Positions 42,301-50,300 of a stretch of 64,000 bases of DNA are shown here, piece by piece (the stretch's first letter is position 1; the number at the start of each line of letters is the position of its first letter). Both the position numbers and the translations under genes were made by a program. The stretch is from Symbiodinium sp. CCMP2592 (Eukaryota; Sar; Dinophyceae; Suessiales; Symbiodiniaceae). The notes beneath the pieces were generated by a model. It did not search any database. It saw only the letters and a list, made by a program, of their open reading frames with translations, and had not been told where the DNA came from. The DNA is taken from assembly GCA_905221615.1 (NCBI GenBank), contig CAJNDT010000987.1, forward strand, positions 40,097 through 104,096, written 5' to 3'.

Positions 42301-45300
42301 GAGCCGTCCGGCGAAGTCTTCAAGTCAGCAGAACATGAAGCTATTGATGCCATAGGAGACAAAAGACTCGAAGAACTAGACGAAGAGCTGGGTCTACGTG
42401 CAGCACCGCCTCCTTCTGAACCAAAGGTCACTGGGAAAGATCGACGATCGCCCCGCGAAGTCGGTCCAACCGGTAGACTCATCCCCGAAGGAGACATCGA
42501 AGAACCTGGAGAGATTATCAAGATCTTGAAAGAAAAGAAGTTGGCTCCCGAGGAGATTGAACATTGGAGTACGGGGAAGAAAGGGGACGGCATTGTATAT
42601 CTCACCGATGACGGTGAAGCCTGCAAGATCGACAAAAGGGGAGTTCCGTATAAGATCCGAAGTGACGGTCGACGAACTCTTCCTACACGGCGACCTATCC
42701 ATTCTTATTCTCCGGAAGCATGGAAGAAGATGAGCGAAACGGAGAAGAAGGCAGCATACAAGAAAGAAAAGCGAGACAAAGCTCGAGTTGCCAAGAAAGA
42801 CCGGAAGAAGGCTGTGATAGGAAAGAAGATAGTTACCAAGATTTTGGACAACATGATCTTTCCCAAGATTGTCCCATGTGAAGAAATTGATCTGCAACTC
42901 AACGTGTCCATTGATGACGACGATGGTTGGTCATGGGCACAGTCCTATGTGGATCAATATACACAAGAACAATTCTTGGCAGATGTTGTGCCGGCCGTTC
43001 CGGCGCATATGGTCATGGATGATAACTGGATTCCTTCTATGCCGTGTACGACTTCTCACAGAAACGTACATCGGGAAAAGAATCATGCAGGAGGATCGTG
43101 CTTCAATGCCATGGTCACTCGACCCGTCACACGCAAGGAGATGATCAACAATCCCAAGGCCATGGAAGCTTTCATGAAAGAATGGAAGGGATTGTGGGAC
43201 CAAGAGGTGTTTGACTTCTCAACTACGCGTGAATATGACGACGTCGTCGCTGAGGCAAAGAAGAAAGGTGAGAAAGTACACATGGCGCGAGTACATGGAC
43301 TGATATACGAGAAGAACTATCAGCTCAAAGAGGACGATCCTGCCAGGAAGTTCAAAGGGCGAGGTGTACTACTCGGTGATCAGGTCAAAGACCAGAACAT
43401 GGAAGCCGCATTGTTCCAGGATTTGGGAAATTCCCCGGCTACGTTTGACGCCTCACGGTGGGCAGATTATTACGGATGCCTTCCTGGCAACGATGTCCAG
43501 ATGGCGGATGCTATCCAAGCATACATTCAGGCAAGACTGTCGGGTACTCCATGTTGGGTTGAACTGCCTGATGAAGCCTGGCATCCATCTGCGAAACGGC
43601 ATAAATTCCGTAGGCCTGTATGTCGCCTGATCAAAGCTCTATATGGACATCCTGACGCAGGAACCATGTGGGAACAACATTGCCATACCGCGGTACAGAA
43701 AGTAGGATTCAAGCCACTTGGCGATGAATGGCCATCATTGTATTTCCACCCGCAAATGAAGCTCTTGCTTGTCATCTACGTGGATGATCTCAAGATGGCA
43801 GGACCCAAAGAGAATCTACCCAAGGGTTGGGACATGCTGCGCCAAGAACTTCGATTGGAAGAGGAAACGCCACTGGGCTTGTATCTGGGTTGTCGCATCT
43901 CCAAGGGCGAGGCAACGTTGCATGACAAAACGAAGGTGCAGACCGTTACCTACGACATGGAGACGTACCTGGACATGACAGTCAAGAAGTACTGCGACGT
44001 GACTGGGTTCGATCCGACAAAATTCAAGACGGTACCATCGCCGAGTCCGGCTGAGGAGACTAAGAATCACCCAGCTCGCGCTCCGGCACAGTCAGGTAAA
44101 AGCCATCGATGCACGTGGTGTGGACACACCATGCCTGTTGATAAGGATGGTCGGCTCGTTCCGCCTCCACCTATTCCCAAGGCGCCCGAGGAAGAGGAAA
44201 TCAACGAGGCTAATCGCGGCGCACTTGCTCCGCAGGCAGCCAGCATTCTCATGAAATTGCTTTATGCCGCGCGCATTTGCCGCTTTGATCTTCTGCGCAG
44301 TATCAACAATCTCGCACGCAAGATCACGAAATGGACCAAGAAGGAGGATGCTCTTCTTCATCATCTCATGGCCTATGTGCACCAGTCCAAACATCACATG
44401 ATGATTGGATGGGTCGGGAACTCCTTGGAGGACTCGTCCATCGGGCTGTTTGCAGATGCGGACTATGCAGGTTGTGGAGAAAGTTTGAAATCTACCTCCG
44501 GTGCTCACTTGCACATTCAAGGTTCTCACACACGATTTCCCTTGGCGGGACTTAGCAAAAGGCAGGGATGCTTGAGTCATTCCACACCTGAGGCCGAGAT
44601 TGTCGCGGCCGACTTTGCCATGTCACGTCTTGGATTGCCTGCTATCACGTTGTGGCAGCAGCTTGGGGGGCAAGACCCCAACTTCGTCTTCTACGACGAC
44701 AACCAGACCATGATCGGGGTGATTCGCACGGGCAAGAATCCGACTATGCGTCATTTGGAGCGTACCCATGGCATCTGTATTGGATGGATGCATTCTATCT
44801 TTCAGGAAGGTTACGTTTCTCTTGCCTATGAGGTCACTGCCAAGATGTCAGCGGACATACACACCAAGTCGTTCAAGGATTCCGTGTCCTGGACACATGC
44901 GTGTCAGCTCATCAACATCTTTCCGCCGGATCTCATCGGCTCCCAAGAGATTATGGATCTGATGCGCCCTACTCATACCCAAAGCACAGATGAGAAGGGT
45001 CAGCAGCACTACTCGTTCAAGAGCGAGGTGCCTTGTTTTCCTTACACGCAGACGCCGATCCTCCCTCAGGTGTTGTATCGCGCTGGATTGTCGAGTAAGG
45101 AAGGCTTGCAAGAACATGACAGTGTGGACCCCATCCTGGTTGTCAAGTTCCCGCGCATGTTGCGGGGGCCGCCTTCCGCGTTGCCGCCTGGTCGTTACCT
45201 TCGGTCGACTTGGATTCTTCGTGAAGGGCAGTGGCACCAGCTGGAGGACCGTGCTGCTATCCTTGACACACCGGGCAAGTTCGACCGCTATGTGGAGCGT

Positions 45301-47280
45301 GCTGTGTTTCAGTACCATCCGGTACGGGGGCATTTGCGCCCCGCCGCCATTGCGGACGTCCTTGCGCCGCCGTTTTTGCCTCCTCCTGAACCGCCTCTAG
45401 GCCAGTCTTATGTGCGCGCCCTGCCCGCCAAATGGCGAGCGGTGGTTGTCACACTGGCGCGTGCCATCCATGGGGGGTACCAGGGCTTTACATTGCACCA
45501 GGGATTTTGTTTCAACGGCCAGTCCAAAAGTCAAGCCTCTCAATTTGGTTATGACCAATGGTCGTCGGTGTACGAAGATGTATGGCATGATGCGGCGGAA
45601 CAGAAAAGGGAATATCAAGGATATGATGGAGCAATTGTGCCTCACGTGGTCAATTTCGCCGAAAACAAACCCAAGGAGGGCCTGGTGATCCAATTCCTCG
45701 ACCACGATGGAAGGTTGGTCCATACTTACAAGAATCCTTACAGCCGGTGGAAGTACCGTATCACTATCAAAGATGCTCCAAAGGCAGTGACGGTGTGGAC
45801 ATTGATAGGAGTCGATGAGGAGAACTGGTGGAATGAGTATGCTCCAGGCAAGGATTGCATCGCCCAGCATGCTCCCGATTCTCACTACGACCCTGGGCTG
45901 CAAGTAAATGTTCTGAGTATGGGGCGAGAAGTTGACGACGCCATGTGCGCCTACCTCTTTGATGTGGTGGAAGCAAGGAAAGACAACCCTAACTCCGTGA
46001 TCTTCATTGGTGCAGGGGTGTTGGGCAAGAATTCGTGGCTGAGTCGGAAAATCGCTGACAACCCTGAAAGGGCCAAATTGCGGACAGACTACCCATGGGG
46101 GGAGGTCGTCCAAAGAATTGCGCGCAGAGCGGCATCATGGGGGTTCCAAATCATCATCGAAGTACCTCCTCGAGTACCAGTCCAGGAAACCAAGCAGTAT
46201 AAGGGACTTCAGGAAGATGCCATGTGGAAGAGCATCAAGATCCAAGGATGCACTCACGGGCAACGTTATACCTTTCGGGATCCTGTATCTCCCGGAACCG
46301 CCGTTGAGCTCGGCTACTGCAAGGATGAATGGGAGTACATTGCCGCAAACGTCGCGTTGCATCCTAAGTCGTCTGATGTGTGCTCGTCCAAACATTTGCA
46401 CATGACTGATTCGGACGCTAAGGATCGATCTGATAAATGCGAGTTGACTAGCCAAATATCCAGGAGATTGCTTAAAGCCTTGAAATTTCAGGCAACGGGC
46501 GATGGGAGATTGGTAGCCATGCCGTCGAAGGCTGGTGGACGAAAGCCAGACCGCATGATCGTTGACCTCTGTGGCTTGGGTAATGGCTACGCCGTGCCTA
46601 AGTCCACTAAGGGTTGCTCTCGCATAACTTGCAAGGAGCTGATCGGCTCCAAAGCCGATGAGGACAACCTTATCGGTACGATGAAGGATGCGTGCCGGAA
46701 CGACCTGCGCACACCTGTGCTATTCGTGGCATCGCTTTTGCGATCAGGTGCTGGTCCTGGAAGTAGTGAAGGGGCTTGCGTGGGGGGTGAGAAACGTTCC
46801 GGTGGGAAGTACAAGGTTTTCAGAAGTGTCTTGAAATCTCTCAAACGCCTGCTGAAGAAGTGTGCGGAATTTTCCGACGTCTATTTTTCGCTTGACATGC
46901 CTTCTTCATGTTCATGTTGGTCTTGGCCAGAGTTGCATGCTCTTGTTTCAAGTGGCAAGGTGACGAAGGTTAAGGTTGATGATCATGTTGGTGCTGGTGG
47001 CGATGGTGGTGGACGCAGGATCATGTTCTCTAACATGCCTGAAGCGGATCGTTTGATGGTGAGACCGGATGATTGCTTGGACCATGATTCGAAGAGCAGT
47101 TTGTCGCAGCGCATTGATGTCTCATGGCGGTCAATTGCGAGGAATGTTCGCAGCCTTGTTCGAGCTCATGTCAGTGTCAGTCATGTTGCACATGAATCTG
47201 AGGACATTGCATGGCAGCAACATCAGTGTGTAGACGCTGATGAAGGGGCTATTAGACAGCCCCAACTAAGGAACAACTAA
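36382..47280 (+). CDS. Copia-type gag-pol polyprotein, 3,632 aa
   Basis: Uninterrupted frame from ATG 36382. Order: low-complexity head; coiled coil (about 180-460); gag-like helical region (about 770-1010); two CCCH zinc fingers (from Cys1085 and Cys1131); aspartic protease FLMDTGCG (Asp1379); HHCC-type zinc site (HLCTHRYRNPYCESC); integrase with Asp1656, Asp1720 and Glu1756 (35-residue spacing); reverse transcriptase with YVDD (2466-2469); RNase H FADADYAG (Asp2692) and SADIHTKSF. About 750 extra C-terminal residues follow, unrecognised. Integrase before RT is the Copia order. It is over twice the usual Copia length. The protein should copy and integrate the element. Intactness suggests recent activity. 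Long terminal repeats were not found by eye. Confidence 0.95.
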   Translation: MNSGSSQDTTMTFGADVAAPAVGESTADDTVVQSVDSSTEDDKGQSSALAIAKAVPKGKAKSLPRASTPSRPTSTGSRTGKASERRAEASGFQAPRTTSRAKDKGVKTLEKKSRPSSSRSSSARSRTSATRGRDKSMTWNRMVTNQPRDADDLDMTLDTIPARGDASSVTTPAIADGPNAYQELTISQQLEASNLAQQMYYRSQMQEYEGVVQTLMDKIKEMQQEDEGSGIRIEELERQRDHACLAMRHINNVNQEMKRDYETALFRMDEQNSAQQRQAHAVAEELAQQLHVFRTEAATNFVQLEARAQGDGELMAREYERLTHELHEHARENLFLRSNTASSEQALQAMQERFHLVKNQELRAVNEIQGLAGNSAAIDQERFRLRERLGEEEEYRKMAVKRMQEAEDRLHQNEDHARRSLPTLHDELSELRKTLKAQEDLQARTRSELEAARNSNYGGATRPSSMPMSSRTTESGWEHVGKEVVPAFSVGGEVRSPEIRSPSQVSPVAKEKFAFSESDKDKNLVMDGIPFTGGNFFTGRSSMPIVADAMPEHYVPGISSPALARSTPSAATLFGIPSGFHGKSDAAAVRDRQLRELLEDRGMLGSKSTASASSSRPVGVDGITASTKGNDLIGPPIAYDDSIHEARRRQIEKEVAERYEEKIADLRSEVLKAQKAEQRLRADRDEWKLFAETIQEDNGDDDGDEAGDENEDGEHDEGTGTGYDPPDPPDDDDDKKKSGGGKPESDPGSHARDPDGDADPEVTEVRISRREADKVTVPPWPTLTHLNNWRSVCTANVLGASADPHHEDWMLWLAPAFNPFPDVEALNDSGHKKFKSIDVKLGIAMVAMLRAGGDKSADLYLEVNRKANDYISRPDGKIIKGRQIIAMMYESFRTHDRLDMIITLEYLVKLQYQGDNKLHTFKQTWLEVLGRMRPEDIPSKTALRDCLYSKIKDSPAMKMELGMHYEHLPYNHEDRSYDNLMKIIDRTIMRRREQSNLTQTQIGLRQMLEGKDLLAAPAKVPEKPTPNAAPSAKVKASPTKPDKATPVLPQSKAKSHAKTKPKPKKKTRSESADNRGDKSKKQIRCKFHFTDAGCRNGDKCPFSHSKKTPERPFTPRTRTPSPSGGGGNRICYSFKNTGSCSRENCPFKHEAAATPAPEPKAKAKAKSEAKAAPAKPNAKAKALPAAPAIRLCRRWNPSAPAIWKRSSRQDEEESDCPSVDSDADSDCSTDDESSGTTTSTRKEIKRNVTFADDVKFISSCPRRSKKDKERKVKYVDMEAFINDEDRAVSLEFAKHKARLRAQIMRDMVDDDDDQCGDRVSFVRIPGTPRVEEVSFYDGEDSIVERELDAAHSKRIINQGVFKCMVQPVILKKKIKFLMDTGCGHDLISQKKIEKHSLETLVTPEPISFQTANGITDTDLVSNFQTESFEEPINAYVLDDTPSVLSIGKRCMNFNYGFVWPPGREPFMINPQGKRISLFVNGDIPYVRAGSSKSLVHDDPEAKAITEIFKGALTAGNVDVSVAAAAEAAPSEIEAEEEGDDHERPPDPEPQEPPIEEVPESEAGRPPDDDEGKGVGEIPLDGDDEVIIDVEGDGAPSRKARVGTLKAEAKTLAHLCTHRYRNPYCESCIRAKMKHLRTQRGAFQRVIKHWGDLVTFDFLDMRKAAEAGIGLDDGAREVLVIRDIATKMIAAIPTASRSTDEVVMAIRRLMGRRKIHMAYSDEAPEFDSAMAQLKIVIDHSLPGKPSNNSLAERSNQEVINTVAASMLHAGLPAQYWSFALNCVMQNLNVEDVEGDGDSAWKRMTGKDFEGKAIPFGAKVFFKPTDTRPKTYGNKFDPKGIPGIFAGYIITAGQGWSKKYRVWDMKEFANANLSMDASVPRKLMRPYETEVIYFPEEITFPLKAEYERMNSTIEGLRDNVDLAGKEIKDVDDGDDGPPGGNGGDGDDDDQNGLLPPPDPGEDPDLQDIDPSDIETEPSGEVFKSAEHEAIDAIGDKRLEELDEELGLRAAPPPSEPKVTGKDRRSPREVGPTGRLIPEGDIEEPGEIIKILKEKKLAPEEIEHWSTGKKGDGIVYLTDDGEACKIDKRGVPYKIRSDGRRTLPTRRPIHSYSPEAWKKMSETEKKAAYKKEKRDKARVAKKDRKKAVIGKKIVTKILDNMIFPKIVPCEEIDLQLNVSIDDDDGWSWAQSYVDQYTQEQFLADVVPAVPAHMVMDDNWIPSMPCTTSHRNVHREKNHAGGSCFNAMVTRPVTRKEMINNPKAMEAFMKEWKGLWDQEVFDFSTTREYDDVVAEAKKKGEKVHMARVHGLIYEKNYQLKEDDPARKFKGRGVLLGDQVKDQNMEAALFQDLGNSPATFDASRWADYYGCLPGNDVQMADAIQAYIQARLSGTPCWVELPDEAWHPSAKRHKFRRPVCRLIKALYGHPDAGTMWEQHCHTAVQKVGFKPLGDEWPSLYFHPQMKLLLVIYVDDLKMAGPKENLPKGWDMLRQELRLEEETPLGLYLGCRISKGEATLHDKTKVQTVTYDMETYLDMTVKKYCDVTGFDPTKFKTVPSPSPAEETKNHPARAPAQSGKSHRCTWCGHTMPVDKDGRLVPPPPIPKAPEEEEINEANRGALAPQAASILMKLLYAARICRFDLLRSINNLARKITKWTKKEDALLHHLMAYVHQSKHHMMIGWVGNSLEDSSIGLFADADYAGCGESLKSTSGAHLHIQGSHTRFPLAGLSKRQGCLSHSTPEAEIVAADFAMSRLGLPAITLWQQLGGQDPNFVFYDDNQTMIGVIRTGKNPTMRHLERTHGICIGWMHSIFQEGYVSLAYEVTAKMSADIHTKSFKDSVSWTHACQLINIFPPDLIGSQEIMDLMRPTHTQSTDEKGQQHYSFKSEVPCFPYTQTPILPQVLYRAGLSSKEGLQEHDSVDPILVVKFPRMLRGPPSALPPGRYLRSTWILREGQWHQLEDRAAILDTPGKFDRYVERAVFQYHPVRGHLRPAAIADVLAPPFLPPPEPPLGQSYVRALPAKWRAVVVTLARAIHGGYQGFTLHQGFCFNGQSKSQASQFGYDQWSSVYEDVWHDAAEQKREYQGYDGAIVPHVVNFAENKPKEGLVIQFLDHDGRLVHTYKNPYSRWKYRITIKDAPKAVTVWTLIGVDEENWWNEYAPGKDCIAQHAPDSHYDPGLQVNVLSMGREVDDAMCAYLFDVVEARKDNPNSVIFIGAGVLGKNSWLSRKIADNPERAKLRTDYPWGEVVQRIARRAASWGFQIIIEVPPRVPVQETKQYKGLQEDAMWKSIKIQGCTHGQRYTFRDPVSPGTAVELGYCKDEWEYIAANVALHPKSSDVCSSKHLHMTDSDAKDRSDKCELTSQISRRLLKALKFQATGDGRLVAMPSKAGGRKPDRMIVDLCGLGNGYAVPKSTKGCSRITCKELIGSKADEDNLIGTMKDACRNDLRTPVLFVASLLRSGAGPGSSEGACVGGEKRSGGKYKVFRSVLKSLKRLLKKCAEFSDVYFSLDMPSSCSCWSWPELHALVSSGKVTKVKVDDHVGAGGDGGGRRIMFSNMPEADRLMVRPDDCLDHDSKSSLSQRIDVSWRSIARNVRSLVRAHVSVSHVAHESEDIAWQQHQCVDADEGAIRQPQLRNN

Positions 47281-47392
47281 GGTCTGACCAGACGGATCGG
47301 GGAAGGGTGCCTCTTACGGAGAACCCGGAACCGTGAAGTCGAGTAGGGTGTAGGGACTTCCCTCCTACGGAGGAAGGACCGAAACCCGAGCC
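47281..47392 (+). other. 112-nt spacer between the two long ORFs, with hairpin
   Basis: Separates the Copia stop from ATG 47393, which is in another frame. CTTCCCTCC-TAC-GGAGGAAG can form a stem with one bulge just before the second start, whose context is GAGCCATGG. It might serve internal initiation or a trans-splice acceptor; only the structure is seen. Confidence 0.4.
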
Positions 47393-50300
47393 ATGGCTGA
47401 AAGCTACAATGCCTACGAGCTGGCCTTCGAAGGAGTGGACCACGAAGAAGTTTTCCCGTCTGGTGGGATGATGCGAACGTTTCTGAAGTTCCACAAGTTC
47501 CTGGAGATGTATTCTGGGGATTCGTCGCAGAGCGTTTCGCTCCCGCCGAAGATTACGAAAGACAAAGTGGTCGACAATGATCTCATTCGCACATGGGCAG
47601 CGTTCAAAGCACCTCCGTTGGTCTTGCTGTTCACGTGTGCAAATCTGTCGCCAGGAGGGGATCTTTCCATTCGAGTCCGAGAAATCCTCAAAGCTTGCTT
47701 ATTTGCTGCCCCTGAGGAGTACATGGACAAACCCTATGGGGAGATACTCGCCATGGTCATCAAGTTTGGTGGAGGTCTCAAACACATTGTTGCTGACTAC
47801 GAGGGGAAGTTCAATGCCATCACCAGGTTTATGGTGGATGAGGAAGTGATCCGCGATGATGCAAAATTGGCTGTAGTTGAACTGGAACAAGAACGAAAAC
47901 AAGTTCGGTTCGACTTGAACACTGCAACAAGGAACATCGTCAGTGCGGACGTGTACTACAACCTCGCCGTTCTCATCAACTCCGTGGAGACGCCCTACCA
48001 GGCCGTGACAGACACGAGAATTCAACAATGGTATACGGTGAATCAGGACTACTACCACAAGTTGCCTATGTCAGGTAGAGCACCTGACCAATCAGACCTG
48101 TTGGCAGAGCCCACGTTATGTAGGGTGTGCAAGCTGATGTACATGTTCGCAAAACACACTGGGTATGGACTACGGACCTACAACCAGGAATGTGCAGCGA
48201 GCAACGATGGCGCTACGCCACTCAACGTTCACCAGCTGGCTTTGATGATGCGCACAATGCCTCAAGGCATGGGACATCCGCTCGCCTTTGCGATGAACTC
48301 GCTCCAGGCGTTCAGTGTCTGTCTCCACGTGCTTCATTCCTACGTATCATGGGTTGATCCAGAAACTGGACACCCGCATTACAGATGGTCCAACGATGTG
48401 CTCCCTGATTCCGACTACACCACGTATGCTTTCCTCAAGCACCATGTGGATGCTGTATGTGCAGATCAGGACAGGAACGGCTTCCAATTGCCGGATGCGT
48501 TCCGTGGCTACACCTGGAATCAGTGCGGAGTTGAATCTGGGTACGTGGTCGACTGCTCTACCAAACGCGCCACGTTGGGCATATGGGAAGCAGAATTCCA
48601 ACAGATGGGGGCACCAAGTCCGCTTATGCAAGATGATGGCCTATTTCCGCCCAATCTTCAACGGCATCCTAGCTGGGTATACTCAACGGGGAGAGTTGCG
48701 ATGCCTACGGCAAGCAACCTCGAACCGGAAGGAATCGTGCACCCTGAGCATGGAAGAACGCCGGGACAATCGCAAGGATCCGCTGCCGAGCCTCGAGCCA
48801 CCCCTAGCCACGGACCAAAGAGGGCAAGGACGGACGAGGCAACGGCATCGGCGTCGTCATCTTCCGCGGCACCTCCTCCACAACCATCGTCTTCGCAACC
48901 GGAAGAGGAACCATCGCAACCGACATGGGAGGAAGCTCCAATCCCCGCTGGCGCTCAGGAAAGTTGGTACCATTATGTCAACATCGATGAAAAGGGCTGT
49001 CGCTCGAGCTTGCTGGCGACGACCCGTGATCAAGACGAGTACCCACCTACCATTGATGAGACGCCAAAGTTTGTGGCCAACCACGACGTGGGGACCACAC
49101 CGATTCAGCATTACGTCAGAAGACTGGTGACCTATTTGGCAAGGATCCGTTCCGTCTCTCAAAGTGATGACAAGGGTCTCAACCTGAAGGTCTACGTGAA
49201 GCTGAGTACGAAGGTGTGGTTACGGATGTATTCACGGCTGTACCATGCATTGGCATTGGTGTCGTGCGTGCATCTTCCTTCTCCTCCGATGCTTACCTCG
49301 GCAGTGATGATTGAGGCAGACAGCGACCTTGTCGACAACGATGAAATTCCGGAAGAAGCAAGGATCAACACCATGAACACGCTGAACGGATTTCGCAATA
49401 GTTTGGGTATGGGTGGCAAGCCTGATGCCGCGACTATGCGCTCTCAATGCACAATCCTCGTCCAAGACTTTGACATGGTCGCAAGGACCAGGGGATCAAC
49501 GCATACAGTGAGAGAGAACCTCGGCATGCATGGATGGAGTGAGATCTACATTGTGAGCCCGTCGATCACCACAGGTGCCAACTACAACTTCCAAGTCACA
49601 AAAGGATCGTTGGAATCTGTGAATGCGACATTGGATGGCTTGACTGAAGAGCAGCTTGCAACCGTCACATTGCATTACCATCTGTCTCTCCAGGCGATCC
49701 TCATCGAGAACATATCATTTCCGATGAGTGAGGTCGGAGACGGAGCAGCAATTCGTTCTGACTTGCAGCGACAGCTCAAGGTCACGTACGTTGACCCTAT
49801 CATTGCGGCAGGGAAGCGTACCACGCGCCCTCCAATTGTCAACATCAATCACGACTTACGGTTCGTAGGAGCAGCCAGCAATTACCTTCGACAGAAAGCT
49901 TCTCTGTTCAACGGCTTCCACGCGCTGGGAATGTATATTGAACTGGAGTTGCGAGCCCGAGCATGCGTGGTGATTCATGGATCTTCGTTTTGGTCAAGAA
50001 TGTACAGCCAGACGAAACATGCGTCATCAGGCGTGCATACACTGTCAGCCGAAAAGGTGCCAGCACCGGACAATCGGGTCAGGTTCAAATTGGGCTTCGC
50101 TATCTACGAGAAGCAGCTGTTCTGCGAGAAGATGGTATCCACGTGCTTTGTTGAGGCATCGAAAGTTCGCTCATGGGACGAAACTGTCCGAACCGACTCA
50201 GTCGCTCACCCGTCGCTTGTCGAGATTTGGGAGGACAAGAGTGAAGTCAAGACGTCCACCAAGATTTCGCAGACATGGTTTACGGGAGAACAGCAGCAAC

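Noticed and set aside
45400..47280. DNA methyltransferase in the Copia tail
   Set aside because: Such domains are known in some dinoflagellate retroelements, but I see no Pro-Cys or Glu-Asn-Val catalytic motifs here.
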